A stretch of 64,000 bases of DNA from Cristatella mucedo. Lineage: Eukaryota > Bryozoa > Phylactolaemata > Cristatellidae. A program made the translations under genes and the position numbers. Where the stretch lies: positions 8,230,001 to 8,294,000 of the forward strand of contig WPIO01000002.1 in assembly GCA_009760855.2 (NCBI GenBank), given 5' to 3'. A model generated the notes under the pieces. It was given only the letters and a program-made list of their open reading frames with translations. It made no database searches and had not been told where the DNA came from. Positions 37,451 to 49,085 of this stretch are shown here, one piece after another. Every line of letters begins with the position of its first letter. Within the stretch, counting starts at the first letter, position 1.

Positions 37451-38329
37451 TCGATTTGTGCTGTTGTGTGAGTGGTGATAACGGCCGGGCAGTGGAGTGC
37501 TCACAATCGCGGGAGGAGAGACCACTGATAGCTGTTAGACAGCTGATAGCTGATGCCTTATAGCTTTTTTCAGTAGTAACAGCGCTCTAAAGCGGAATAA
37601 GCTTAGTCTTTATGCTATACCGTAAATTTTAATGAATATAAATTTGCTTTGCGTAAGCGATCTTTACCATGAAATCAAAATGTTGAATCGGTAGGTGTAC
37701 TGAAAAGGGTTTACTGCAATTTAGGAATATTCTAAGAACATCATTAGTATTGAATTTAAAAGTACTACATATGCTAAATTCATTGTATGATTGAGAATAA
37801 ATTAAGCGCTATCAATTCTTGAAGGCTGAAAACCTAGATGGGATCTAAACCTGGACCATTGAAGGATATTGCTTTTCCTTAGAGAAAAACTGCCCAATGT
37901 CTACAGTTTTCTGAATAAGCCTTTGGGCTGACTAACAATTCATTCAAATTCGACGACATTTGGCACTCGGAGCTTTTAAACGTTGACAGTGCATATACAG
38001 TGGCTTACATTAGTTAGTTATGATGCATCAAGATCTAACAAAGAGTAGCATGCAGAATCTCTTGTCCGCTTGATATTGACCTTGGCGAGTTAATAGATGG
38101 TTGTTTGAGTTCTGTCGTGTACGATATTCCTTTCTATCCTGCTAACACTTAGACAATCAGCATATGCATTTATAGGCATAAACCAGCATACTTATAAAGC
38201 TAAAGCTATAGAAAATTCGCAGGTTTCATAGTATCAGCGACTTGAACAGCTGATATTCGTCCCATCTGCTACCAATTATCCACTTTTGGAGTGTTATTCA
38301 CACTCAGTCACGGTCATTGACCTGTGCCT

Positions 38330-38705
38330 ATATTCCTGCAAGATGCCTCAATCGTTGGGCTGAAGACTATGCTAGCAGCTATTTGGCTGGATAATACTGC
38401 CTCCAACCTGGAAAATAATTTATATGAATGCATGCAAATCACTTCATGATGATTCCTTAGTTGGCCTTGCCAGTCTCCCAATCTAAACCCCATTGAGCAT
38501 CTATGGGACAGGTTGGAGTGCTCACTTAGAGCTGAGAATAGCATCTCGTCTTCCCCCCGAGCAGCTTTTTAGTCGGCTTAAGCATCTGTGGGACTGCATT
38601 AATCCGGATGTTTATAGAAAGCTGACTGAGTCAATGCCCTGGCGAATATATGATGTAGTAAAGAATTGGGGTGGTCTGACCTCCTTTTGTGTGGGTATCG
38701 ATTAG
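38330..38705 (+). pseudogene. Tc1/mariner transposase, C-terminal relic
   Basis: At 38462 the frame reads WPCQSPNLNPIEHLWDR, the hallmark around the last catalytic acidic residue of Tc1-type DDE transposases. After a frameshift near 38520 the family's C-terminal end follows: RLPPEQLFSRLKHLWD, then LTESMPWRIYDVVKNWGG, ending with TAG at 38703. Upstream catalytic parts are missing or unrecognisable and no terminal inverted repeats were found. It is a dead 3' remnant. Confidence 0.85.
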
Positions 38706-38861
38706 AGCACGAATAGCCTTATTTCTGACAATAGAAAATATTAAAACACCCCAGTGGGCTTGCTTTCAGTGAAGTTTGACGAAGAGCGAGTGAATCAACG
38801 GACTGGACTGAGGCTTGGTGGTGGTACCTATTCACTCCCGTAAATACTTTTGTATTTGAGT

Positions 38862-38905
38862 GTGTGTGTGTGTGTGTGTGTGTGCGTGTGTGTGTGTGCT
38901 TGTGC
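38862..38905 (+). repeat. (GT)n microsatellite
   Basis: GT dinucleotides interrupted by GC and CT near 38883 and 38898. Confidence 0.9.
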
Positions 38906-39634
38906 ATGTATTTCCAACGCCATGAACATCCTTAAAATTGGTTGCACTCTATCGGGTTGGACTGCAATCGCAGCACGGACTGGCATTCTGGCCAGGTCGC
39001 TGTCACACGTTGTCCCACTTTGAACTCGAGTAGACCAAGAAGTACAAAAACAAAATCAGCCGTTCATCTCCCCCGACAGGCTGGGATGGTAAGTGAATAG
39101 TAGATGGTGCTTCCCGATCACCAGGTCGCTAAACACCACTTCAAGAAATCCGCGAAGTGGATTTATTTGGCCTCAAGCTTTGTCGCAACGACCTGTTTAA
39201 AGTATCGAGATCAAGTGATTTTTGGTGTGTGCTCAAATTCCAGACCTTCCAAGTAAAGCTGGATTTTGGCAGACTCTCTGCCAATTCTGTACTATCTCTC
39301 TGCAGCGTGCTACATGCAGCCGACTTATCACCACGCCTCTGTTTACTGTTACTGAGCGGTAGAGTTCTACGCAAGACGAGAGCCATCATAGCTGAGACGT
39401 TGCATGTGGTCGGGTAAAGTCTCGGCGAGCCAGGGATGCCGCCTATAGCTCATCGTGCATTTACGCAGTTTCTTTGTCTATTGATAATCATTTGGAGTCA
39501 ATAACTGAATCGCGACCCCGCACGAGAGCCCAACTTAGGCCAAACCTTCTTTAGCCTCAGGCAGTGCTGCTTACTTAGGGAGATGAGGTCATATTCTCAC
39601 CCTGAGAGCAGCCATACGCTGATAAGAAGGCCGT
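38906..39634. other. Upstream region of gene A, no gene called
   Basis: An open frame on the plus strand (39157-39417) and its overlap on the minus strand show no domain. The region is moderately GC-rich compared with DNA further upstream. No supported exon. Confidence 0.3.
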
Positions 39635-39715
39635 TATATACATATATATATATATACAAGCCGTTTAATGTTGCAGCTCCAGCTTCAGTGATTCGTTGTC
39701 ACCTGGTGAACAGAG
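39635..39715 (+). promoter_or_regulatory. Probable promoter and first (non-coding) exon of gene A
   Basis: A TA-rich TATA tract (39635-39657) lies about 31 nt before an initiator-like TTCAGTG with its A at 39687. Twenty-nine nt later comes a strong donor, CAGAG|GTAAGC (exon end 39715). The matching acceptor is TTCTTACAG at 39811, 15 nt before the ATG. The arrangement fits a TATA-driven start with a short 5'-UTR exon and a 96-nt intron. It is inferred from spacing only. The same ~112-bp module occurs again inside intron 6. Confidence 0.5.
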
Positions 39716-39766
39716 GTAAGCTGCATCAACTGAAGTCGCTGATACATTCCCGCAAGGTGGCTAATA
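39654..39766 (+). repeat. Promoter-proximal module, copy 1
   Basis: Nearly identical to 42455-42569. Shared blocks include GTGATTCGTTGTCACCTGGT, GAACAGAGGTAAG, TCAACTGAAGTC and TGATACATTCCCGCAAGGTG. Both copies sit directly downstream of a TA-dinucleotide tract. Confidence 0.9.
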
Positions 39767-39811
39767 GACTGCAGTGATGAATACGGCAGCGTCTAATCCG
39801 CCTTCTTACAG

Positions 39812-42407
39812 CTCCGAGTGTAAAAGATGAGAGTAGCCATCTTCTTTACGATCGCCATAGCCGGCGCATTCGCCGCTGATATTCCTCCATTCGTCTGCAC
39901 GAGCAGCAGTGCGTTCGTCTGCAAGTTCCACGAGATCGGACACAACATCAAGCACACTGCCATCGGTCTTGGCGACAAGCTTGCTGACGTTGGCTTGAAG
40001 ATTCTGGACGCCACAATTTCTCAGAGTACCGATATCATCCTTGAAGGCTCTAAAGGTAATTTCTTCTATGCACGTTTATTCGCGCTTGACTAGTCGCATT
40101 CTACGCTTGACGTGCTTCTGATGTGAGCTTCGTATGAGCGCTACGTGCGCGCGACTTGACTTTCTCTGGCAAGGCAAGCAGCTCGAGCGGTCGGCCTGCT
40201 AGCGTCGCAGCCAGATTTGCTTCATCCGGAATTTCTTCCCAGCTGTCACCGTAACTCTCCTCGACCATTTCAACGGAATTGGCAAGCGAGAGCTGAAGCT
40301 AGTCGCCGATATCCAAAATATCGTCGAGCAAGGGAAGCAGCTGCTCAAGTCTGTCGGACAAGGCTTGAAGGTGACTACTTGTTGCAGTCCCGCTCGCCAG
40401 CGAACCCACAGGGCACGCGTGACACGTTCGACTAACGTGATTCTTCGATCGGTTCTCTTTTTTCAAAGGACAACCTCAAGAGCGTGATTACCAAGATTGT
40501 CGGTGTCATAAACGATGCCAACTCACTGAACATTGGCGGCGACTTTGTTGGAGAGGTTGACAATGCCGTAGGTAAGACGATAAAGTGTGAGCCCGTCAGC
40601 AGGACGTTGTTTTCGTTTCTCTCGTGATATAATTCCAAAGGAAGAATCAAGATGGAACTAGTAGCCCGCGCTGCGCAATTCCACCATTGATATGGAGGAT
40701 TTTTATCTTTGTGGCGCATATGCTGAATGAGCACGGAATGAAGCAGTGAGTAGCATAGAGACAGAGCCGATATTAAACCGGAACCCCCAGGCGACAGTTT
40801 TTGTTGCCCAGAGATCTATGGAAACGTTAAAATCCATTCGCTTCGGCTGCTGGGACCTCTGAGAAGCACCATTTCGTTGAAAATAAATTATGCTGCTCCA
40901 GTGCGTACCTGAACGATGCCTAGAAGAGAAGTACGGTGCAATTCATTCGCTAATTGATTTTCTGCAATTGGAGTGCTTACCCAGGTGCCTCTTGGTTCTT
41001 TTTGCAGGTCAGTTCAAGGGCAAGGCTAGCGATGCGATCGCTCTTGTGCAGCAGGGCCTCAAGGACCTCGTTAGCCGTGTAATTGCTAAGGTAAGCCGGC
41101 CAATCGCTGTTTAATTAAGAGCCGCTCAAACCTGGTTTCGCTCAGATTGGTTTCCCTAAAGGCATGCCGTTTGTCGTGGACAGGTCGGTGACAACAAAAG
41201 AGGAATCTCCGACATTCTTAAGGGAGCGACTAGTGCTCTGCAGAATGCAGTGAAAGGAGTGTCCGATGCATTCGCTCCAGCAGTCAAGGGAATCATCGAT
41301 GTAAGTCAGCTCAGATAGGTCACATCGGTATGCTATCTAGGAGAACTGCGGCAGCCCTTTGATCGAGCCGTTACATTTATCTGTGTAATTTTTCCTGCTT
41401 TCTTCAAACAGCAAGTCGCAAATCTCGGCAACGCTGCCAAGGATCATGCGACCAACGTAATTGCCAACCTCCAGAAATCCGTAGAAGATCTCGGTGCTAA
41501 GCTGGCTGTACATGCCGGAACCTTGGTGGATCAGGGCAAGAACGCCCTGCAGCAGAGCGTCGACGCTCTGAACCAGATCAAGAGTGCCGTTGGCGACATT
41601 GCAGGCAAGTCAGCTACGGTAGTCCTATCATGTTTAGACTATCCTCCTCATCTTCCATGGATTCTTATTCAAAATATGTAATTTAGTGCTTTCCATAAAA
41701 CATTTTCGTAAATGCGCCAGCTCAAATTTTGGAGCAGTTATTCTAGTACATGCGCATCTCTTTTGTTTCTAGAATTCCTGTAGCCAGTAATTCCTTAATC
41801 ATTTTCAGAAACTCAAAAAGCTTTAACCCACAAACCTTCCAGTTGGATAATTTTGTTGGGCAGCTAAAGCAAATAATGTAATTAGAGATAATTGGGGCTG
41901 CAAGGCCCTTTCAATGAATTGGATCTGCCTACCAATGAGACCTCCTTGCTCCTCCAGTGTGCACTAGAAATGCTGGCTCATCGGCTTATAATCGTGTGCC
42001 AGTTACTCGCACTAAATTGAAACTCTTTGATGATTAGATCTGATTCTGTTGGCATCGAAGGTTTGGAGCCCGCTTCCGGCTAAGGTTAATGTGTGCAATC
42101 GTTTTGTATCGTTTTGTTTACAGCTAATGACGCACAGGTTCTACACAGCTTTCCCTTGGCTACACTGAAATTTCTTCTAGTGCTCATTGAGAAATAGCTT
42201 ATACATTATTCAGTTCATGTTACTAACCAGAAGGGGCAGTCATACTTGCCCACGGTCTTTAGTGTCTCCATTTGCGTCTTTTGGATACTTTCTAAGCTTA
42301 AGGTTATGTATGCCATTAAGTCTTAGTTAATATCTCTCTTACAGTAAGTTTAACGCACCTGCAAAATATAAAATGTAATTAATGCGGTTTTATATATACA
42401 CATATAC

Positions 42408-42449
<42 letters not shown>

Positions 42450-42965
42450 ATATTTATACAAGCAGTTAAATTATGCACCTCCAGCTTAAGTGATTCGTTG
42501 TCACCTGGTGAACAGAGGTAAGTGCTTCAACTGAAGTCACTGATACATTCCCGCAAGGTGGCTAATAAAAATATAATTAATGTTATTATAGCACCCCAAG
42601 AGAACTTCATCTCTATTCAGGTGCTTCGCATATGCCACAGTGCTCGACCCCACGACCTTAGCCAGATCTTGGTCGGGGGGGGGGGGGGGAGCACCTTAAT
42701 CGCTGGACCAAACACCTAGATAGTGATTTAGCACTCTGAAAGAGAATTATTAGTTATCAATTATTGCTGTCATTTTTATTAATTCAGCCTAATTAATGCA
42801 TTCTACGTTGCAGCTGGGGCTGTTGACAAGGTTAAGGACACAATTGGAAGCGTCATCAACACTGGAAAGGATGCAATTGGCACCGTCGTTGACCATGTCA
42901 ATAACGTTGTTGGTTAGATGATACAGAATCTTAAAAATGTTTAACATACATTTTATTTTATTAAA
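39812..42965 (+). CDS. Gene A: secreted amphipathic-helix protein, 318 aa
   Basis: Coding exons: 39827-40055 (exon from 39812), 40243-40370, 40469-40571, 41008-41090, 41184-41300, 41412-41604, 42814-42917 (stop TAG). Intron phases 1,0,1,0,0,1. All splice sites are GT-AG except intron 6, which starts GCAAGT. ATTAAA at 42960. Residues 1-17 are a signal peptide. The mature chain has only two cysteines (24, 32), no tryptophan, almost no proline after residue 21, and long runs of A, K, D, V, L and G with heptad/11-mer spacing, suggesting amphipathic helices. Motifs shared with gene B: IGKREL (89-94), GQFKG (154-158), KRGISD (186-191), QV at exon 6 start and GKDAI in exon 7. The composition recalls apolipoprotein- or LEA-like helical proteins, but no family is recognised and no function is claimed. 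Exons are visibly GC-richer than the introns. Confidence 0.85.
42400..42454 (+). repeat. (TA)n tract
   Basis: TA dinucleotides with minor interruptions immediately before the second copy of the promoter-like module. Confidence 0.9.
42455..42569 (+). repeat. Promoter-proximal module, copy 2 (inside gene A intron 6)
   Basis: Repeats the gene A first-exon module, including the AACAGAGGTAAGT donor and the block up to GCAAGGTGGCTAATA, and sits again beside a TA tract. The initiator position reads TTAAGTG instead of TTCAGTG. A SINE-A begins immediately downstream. Confidence 0.9.
42575..42715 (-). mobile_element. SINE-A (minus) with expanded G run
   Basis: Minus-strand SINE-A with the usual head, B-box region and hairpin-like tail. 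The stretch GGTCGGGG of other copies is expanded here to a run of about 16 G (42675-42690), probably replication slippage. Confidence 0.85.
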
Positions 42966-44589
42966 GCAGTAACAATCTACGCCAAAACGTTTTACTTCTC
43001 AAGAGAACAAGCATGCGATCGTGGACGAATTTAATTTACCCCAAGACCAAAGGTGAAATAGTATCACTTAATTTAGTTGTGAGACCTATAATGACAACAT
43101 TTTTTAATTTCAGATTTGTTTCTCACTATCAGCCAGCAATCTCTTCAAAATGACTTCGAACATCATCCTGCTCAAATGGACATAATTTCAGCTGAACAAT
43201 TTATTAACGAGTTTAAGTTAAATTTCGTTTTTTAATGACGACTTGATATTAAATTCGCAATCGATATACCATACACAATGAGCTTTTCACTAGTAAAACC
43301 AGTGGTCTAGATTCCGATACTTATCTCAAAAATTAACATTTGGAGACGTGGTTCTAGGCCATCCTTATTACTTGCTCAAAAACTTCAGGTTAAATTCAGG
43401 TTTTAAAACTATTTTTGGAAGTTCTGGCTTTAGTATGCTACATTTAGCATAGCACGCTAGTAATATAAGTGCATAATTAATCAATAAAAAATCGATCTTT
43501 TTAAATTGGCTTTTCGGTCGAATTTAAGATTGAATAATAATCAAATAATAAGGTTAGCTTTGGCTGCATACTTTCATCGCTCTATCATTCCCTGCAGTTT
43601 CTCTGAGGCAGTGCTAACTGTTGCCTACAAATGTTAAGAAACTTCAGCAATATTTTATTTTAGGTGTACACAACGAGAAGCTATATTTTTGTAAATTGAA
43701 ATTTTACGTTCGCAGACAATAAGGTGATGCTTGACATCGGCAAGATTCAAATATACAATAAATTTACATCCAACTAACTAGGAGGGAATTCTACTATTTA
43801 TTGCAGATTAAACAAGTGGTATCTGTATAGTCTCGATTTTGACATCTAGATCAAGCAATGGAGACAAGTGAACGTAAAAAATATCCGCTTCAGCTAATAT
43901 ATGTACTATAGATTTTCAATTGGGCCAGTCAAGATTAGCCAATATAGATGAACAACAATGAATACGTCAAAGTATTTAAGATGCGTCACAGTCCGTAAAA
44001 AGTAGAATTGAACAAGCATTGATTGAAACATTGAGCTACATCATGCTTATCGAGCCTTATCGAGCGAGCTCCAGTTCATTACTAGATGCTTTGCTACATT
44101 AGACCTGTTAATCAGATGACGGCCATCGGACTTCACGATCAAGGTTTTTAATGTTGGCTATCCGGTTTTTTGTCCTGCTATCCACAAGTTTTAGCGGCTT
44201 TATATATAGGAAGAGAGTCGATAAAAACGTACACCACTATCGTGTAGCCACAAACAAGTAAACGCAAAAATAGTTTCTAATGGTGTTTGCTAGACAAAAA
44301 TTTGACTTTTCTGCACACCCAATTTGGGCAACAAGATAGGTATCGAATCGTAGTAGCAGATCTAAAACAGGAAAATTTCTACCTATATTATAATTTAAAT
44401 ACTAAAACTGAATGAGCTAAACCGTAACTCCTTAGGTGTATAATATTGCAGATCGCCGTATAAATCTTCTAATTTAAGAATTCCTATCCAACGGTTGAGT
44501 TAATCAATTGCTGACGAGCGTGAGGGCCTGGTCTCATTAGCAAGTTTTTCTGTATTGCCTGGCTTAACCTCAAACTCGAGGGAAGACTC
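42966..44589. other. Unassigned intergenic DNA
   Basis: AT-rich, no supported feature. Confidence 0.35.
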
Positions 44590-45957
44590 CCTCTTCATTT
44601 AAGATGTCACCGAAAGTACAGTTAGATCTGTCTATCTAGATCTTGATCTGTCTGCTGCGTTCGACAACATTGATCACGAAGTTCTGCTTGAACGATTGAG
44701 AACCACGATCGGTCTGGCAGACGAAGCACTGTCGTGGTTTAAATCATACTTGTCTGATCGTGTTCAATCCGTGTCGTGTGGGGGTCAGGTCTCAGACATG
44801 AGAAGGGTCACATGTGGAGTCCCTCAAGGGTCTGTACTCGGTCCCTTGCTGTTCTCCATTTATACGCAACCTCTTGGAAAAGTGATTAAGGCCCATGGAA
44901 TGGGTTATCACTTCTATGCTGACGATACTCAGTTGTATTTTTTCATTTAAACCGTCAGAATCTGCTGCAGCAACTGAGAAACTGAATGCTTGCCTTGCCG
45001 ATATTCGATCCTGGATGTCGGAAAACTTCCTGAAATTAAATGACGATAAAACCGAACTGCTTCTCATAGGACACCCTAAGCGTGTGGCTGGATTAAGTGG
45101 CTTTGCTGTTCTAATAGGTGATGCTATTGTGTGACCTTCACCACGTGCTCGTAATCTAGGTGTCGTGTTCGACAGCTGCCTCAATTTCAAAAGCTTCATT
45201 CAGAAGACTGCCTCTACAGCTAGCCATCACATCCGATCCCTATCCAAGATTAGAAGCTGTCTCCCACAGTGGCTTGTAAAAAATTTAACTAGCTCTTTAG
45301 TTCTGTCTCGGCTTAATTATTGTAATTCTCTTTTGGCTGGGCTGCCAAAGAAAGCTATTATGCCACTACTGCGGACTATGAATATGGCTGCATGGCTGGT
45401 CTTCAAGTCCCAGCGGTTTGAGGACGTGTCACCTTTGCTGAAAGAGCTAGGACGGTTGCCGGTTGAGCAAAGGATACAGAGCAAAGTTCTTACGCTGACC
45501 CACAAGGCCCGCCACGGCTTGGCTCCTTCGTACCTAGCTGAACTGCTGCATCAGTTTCAGCCGGTTCTCGCCCTCAGGTCCTGTGCGGACAATAAATCAG
45601 CTGTCCCATTCCTCCGCTTAAAGACAGTTGGCGACAGAAGCTTTAGCTCTGCAGGTCCTAGACTGTGGAACTCGCTTCCACAATACTTAGGCAACGACAT
45701 CTACTCTCCAACTGCCGGCTATGGCACATCTTTTTCAGCGGTCCTGAGCTGCTACTTCTATGCTACTCACTACCTCAACTGCTCTCCTAACTCTGCTATG
45801 CTTCCCACTTTCTCTTTGTTGCGTGAGACGAAGTCTGCTGGCTACCGAATGCGTACCGAAAGCCGCTTAGGCTGTGATTGAGCTATACAAAACTCTCCTG
45901 CGTAACACCCACATGGTCTTTATGACTTTGTGGAGTTACTGACGGAGATACATTGCA
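44590..45957 (+). mobile_element. LINE family 2 (plus), RT to 3' end
   Basis: Best family 2 copy. RT motifs in order: LSAAFDNIDHEVLLERL (44650-), CGVPQGSVLGPLLFSIY, YHFYADDTQLYF with intact YADD, FLKLNDDKTELLLIGHPKR, RNLGVVFDSCLNFKSFIQ, CNSLLAGLPKKA and GPRLWNSLPQ. The C-terminus is RTESRLGCD with stop near 45879. It has a frameshift at about 44940 and a TGA at 45133, so it is not functional. The 3' terminus is CAGACGGAGATACATT-like without poly(A) or microsatellite. CR1/L2-type by motif style and clearly distinct from family 1. Confidence 0.88.
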
Positions 45958-46429
45958 TAACATTACAGTTGACCCCTCTGGAGAGTTCTTCACCTTTGGC
46001 ACGACTCTGGGTCTGAGCTTCGGTGGTGCAGTGCGAAAGCCTCCTTTGAATTTGTTCCCAATTCAAGAGAGCCTGAATCTACGCGAGTCTAAAGTGAGCT
46101 ACTTGGCTTACCTAAAAAAAAATCGACCTTGTTTAGCATTTTGGCTACTGCATTTTCTTATGAGCATTAAATACTCAAAAGAAACTCAATTTGACCTCGA
46201 ATTCCGGTGGAGCATGAGCTGAATTACCTTTATATCAATTTAAAAAGAGAATGGCGTGTTACCTCTGTAGTAGCACATACAAGCAGCATGCCCGAATATG
46301 CCTCGTAAACTAATCCCTCAGCCTTGTAACCAGCCCCTCCTTGGAAACTTTGTAGCCGTCCCGGCCGAGACTTCCGGGAGAAGATTTGGGGCTGCAAGCT
46401 TGGTAAGCAGTGCTTATTTTAATCACAAA
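45958..46429. other. Unassigned intergenic DNA
   Basis: An 89-codon open frame at 45953-46222 overlaps the LINE end and has no domain. Nothing else. Confidence 0.35.
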
Positions 46430-46535
46430 TGATTCATTTTTATGGTGTCCTTAGAGAATTTAATCCCCATCTTGGCGCTTCGCATATGTCCCAAGGATTA
46501 CCCGAATGACTTTGGTCGTTGAAGGCCAGCAACCT
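46430..46535 (-). mobile_element. SINE-A remnant (minus)
   Basis: The tail (AGAGAATTTAATCCCCATCT, GGCGCTTCGCATATGTCCC) and a decayed head (ACTTTGGTCG) match other SINE-A copies. The A-box end is lost. Confidence 0.65.
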
Positions 46536-47289
46536 AATTCCTGCCCAACATCAGCCTCTGCTAAAGCCACCAGTAATAACATGCTTATAACTTAGCATTC
46601 TTAGGCAACTTTTTCGGTACTCATAGATCGTGCTAGGTTGGTCACCCACATTTAAAAGGATACGTGATCAAATTTCTTAGATGTAAAAAGACCTGTAAAA
46701 CAACACCACTGACATATAAAGTGGTTTCCCTATTTCGTCTCTAACGTACAGCGAAAATATACTAAATCACTGCGATTAACTAAATGGTTAGAGCAGTAGG
46801 TACTGCTACGTTTATTGCACACAATTTAGGCCTCACTTTATCGGCCTGAGGCCGAAAATAAGACACTTGTGGATCTTGGCTTAAATTTCTAGGTGACTGT
46901 CTTAGCTTAAGCCTTCTCATTGAGCAATACTTCTCTGCCTTGCTCTGTGTCCAACTCTCTTTCCTTATTTTTAGCCTGCATTTATGCCATTCACACTTGG
47001 AAGGAAATTAGCTCTCTGAAGCTTACCAGAGATAAGCCTACCTAATAGCTGTGGAGAACTATTGTCTCCATAAAGTTGGAAGACCATATGCTCAAACACA
47101 TTTCATTTAGCACCACATCTAGCATCACTCACGCGACGTCTGCACCTAAAATGGACGTGCTATTCCAAAACGGCATGGTTATTTTATCAGCGCATTGCCT
47201 TAAATATAAAGTCAGTCTAATTCAAGTTAAAGGGCTTTGCCAAAGTATGGGCCCGATTAAAAAAAGGTAAAGCAACCAAAATAGTTCAC
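46536..47289. other. Unassigned intergenic DNA
   Basis: No supported feature. Confidence 0.35.
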
Positions 47290-48050
47290 AAGTTTTTCAC
47301 ATGTCATCTAGATTAATCCAAATCTCCTTGCTTGAGACTCTCGGCCATTTTTCTGTCTGCCACTGGGGCAGCACAAGGCAACTCGTCCGGTTGGTTATTA
47401 AGGGCGCAGCTTCCATTTCAAGACGAATCTTTCGAGTTTCACTGGCTCTTTGTCAAGAACCGAACATACTCCAAGATCCTCTGTCTGACCAGAAAGTCAC
47501 TTCATTCGGTATCACCAGCCTTCCTCGCTCTTCTACCATCTGGCTCTTGCAGTGTGCTTTCTTATCACCCGCTTCTCGGCCTCTACTTGCAGATCCTTGC
47601 ACCAAATTTAAATCGGTTATCAATCAGACTTTCAGTTTAGACGCCTGGTACTAGCTGGTTTGCTTTTGTCGTCATCTGTGCTTGTTTCTCATCAGTTGAG
47701 TGTCAGTTAAAGACGACACATTTATTCTGATAAGCATCTCCCACATCAAGAGAATCTGGCCATTCAAGTTTCCCATCGATGTGCTATACCTGCTAACTAG
47801 CTGCACGTGTCTCTTGCTTAACAGCTGTCCAACTAGGGAGCAGCCGCGACGGTCTTTGTGAGTCGCTTTGTGCATGCTTTCCCGAGAACGATACTTGTGC
47901 TTTTTTGCATACATATCTCAGTATTATACTTTGCTTATTGTTGAATCTGGATTATTGCTACTCTTGCAACGAACGCTAAAGCGTCTGTATCGAGATTTAA
48001 TTCTCTTCAGGCGATCTTTCAAAGACTTAAGATTATTATAAAGCTAATTA
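47290..48050 (+). mobile_element. Decayed LINE (family 1-like), C-terminal part and tail
   Basis: Frames near 47400-47640 read FHWLFVKNRTYSKILCL and KSLHSVSPAFLALLPSG, recognisable as the thumb/C-terminal stretch of CR1/L2-type ORF2. About 350 bp further on comes a degraded family 1 hairpin (GCTAAAGCGTCTGTATCGAG, TTCTCTTCAGGCGATCTTT) with an ATTATTATAA end. Old and multiply broken. Confidence 0.6.
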
Positions 48051-48129
48051 GCTTTTGGGCTATTGTAAAGTGCATTAGCAGTTACGCGATTATAGTTAAA
48101 GGTTAGCTGGTTTAACATCATCATTAATA

Positions 48130-48255
48130 CAGTGCCAGAGGGCTTTAACGGCAATCAAAACTGCTAGCAGTAACCAATAAAGGATTGCCTACTGTAGGTA
48201 TGGAACCCACGATCTGGATTGGGTGCAGTGAGCTCACCTTACCTCAACCCCCATC
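48130..48255 (-). mobile_element. SINE-B copy (minus)
   Basis: The minus strand shows AGGTAAGGTGAGCTCACTGC, a B-box-like GGGTTCCATACC, then GGCAATCCTTTATTGG and TTTTGATTGCCGTTAAAGCC. It matches the copy at 60.1 kb throughout. Confidence 0.65.
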
Positions 48256-49085
48256 TAAGACCCATGGTTGTACGAAACACAGTTTTACATGAAAACGCAA
48301 CCAGCTAAAGTCACCATATTTTTGGTTGTCTGTGGTATGCAACACAATGCCACTTTTAATTAAGTTAAGAATTGTCAGCATTTTTCTTAGTCATTACTGA
48401 ATCCAACGATTTATACCGAAGATGTGTATCCCCACTATATTCGCCCTAGTTAAGACAAAAAAAGCACTGTGGATTACTTTAATCCGACTCTAACGCAAAT
48501 CATGGATCAGGAACGTCCTCGTGGAAGAAAATTTAAGTTACTTTCCTTCTTTCTTCTATATTTTAATACTGACGATGTGGCGCGGATACGTCTGCACAGC
48601 TTTTAATGTGCATTACATTCAGATCCAGGTTCCCGATCTGGTCTTTCGCAAGCCTACGGAGCCACTGAAAGTTTCGATACTCGCTAGCTGGAAGGTCTGC
48701 TAACGGTTCTTACAAATAGTGTAAAAACAAAGATTTCCTCGATCATTACATATAGTTAAAGTCAAGTGTTTCTTGTCAAGCTATATTAGTAGTTTGACGT
48801 TTTTTTGTCACTCATGTAAACTTTGACCGTGAACTTATAGTCTCCAGCCTGCCGTTTTTGCTCTGACTAGCTCATTAGCTAAGTGCTGATGATTCCATCT
48901 GCTTTTTAGAACCTTTTCTTTCATAAGCAGACAAAAAGCAGACGAGAACGGTCGATTATTGGTTCAATCCCATGGCGCCTCGACCAAGGTCCGGTAACGA
49001 TAGATATATCAGTCATCACCACGAAGAGTCTCGCTGGTGGTAAAAACGGTGTCACGCCATTGCCATTGCTGTAGCTCATGGAATT
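48256..49085. other. Unassigned intergenic DNA
   Basis: A GACCAAGGTCCGG string at 48985 resembles SINE-A but is too short to call. Confidence 0.3.

Larger units (their letters stand above)
35890..38010. repeat. Tandem segmental duplication, period about 1.27-1.30 kb
   Basis: Unit 1 (35890-36715) and unit 2 (about 37160-38010) match along their length. Both start in a minus-strand LINE family 1 fragment. They share TTAGATTACTCGTGCTCA against TTAGATTACTCGCGCTCA, then TTTACTGCAAT, and at the end GAATCAGTCTTTGGACTGAC against GAATAAGCCTTTGGGCTGAC. Offsets grow from about 1265 to 1295 bp, consistent with indels. The copies are heavily diverged, so the duplication is old. Confidence 0.7.
41605..42813 (+). 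other. Gene A intron 6: GC-AG intron carrying repeats
   Basis: The donor is GCAG|GCAAGT, a rare but otherwise consensus GC donor; the acceptor is TACGTTGCAG. Gene B's equivalent intron uses GTAAAT, and both upstream exons are exactly 193 nt, which supports the GC call. The intron contains a long TA tract, the second promoter-like module and a SINE-A. The remaining ~700 bp show nothing recognisable. Confidence 0.7.

Noticed and set aside
40217-40435. 72-codon frame overlapping gene A exon 2
   Set aside because: It is in a different frame from the spliced product, and the real frame is supported by the gene B exon of identical length.
48950-49005. SINE-A-like GACCAAGGTCCGG string
   Set aside because: Only about 20 bp match and the flanking head sequence does not.
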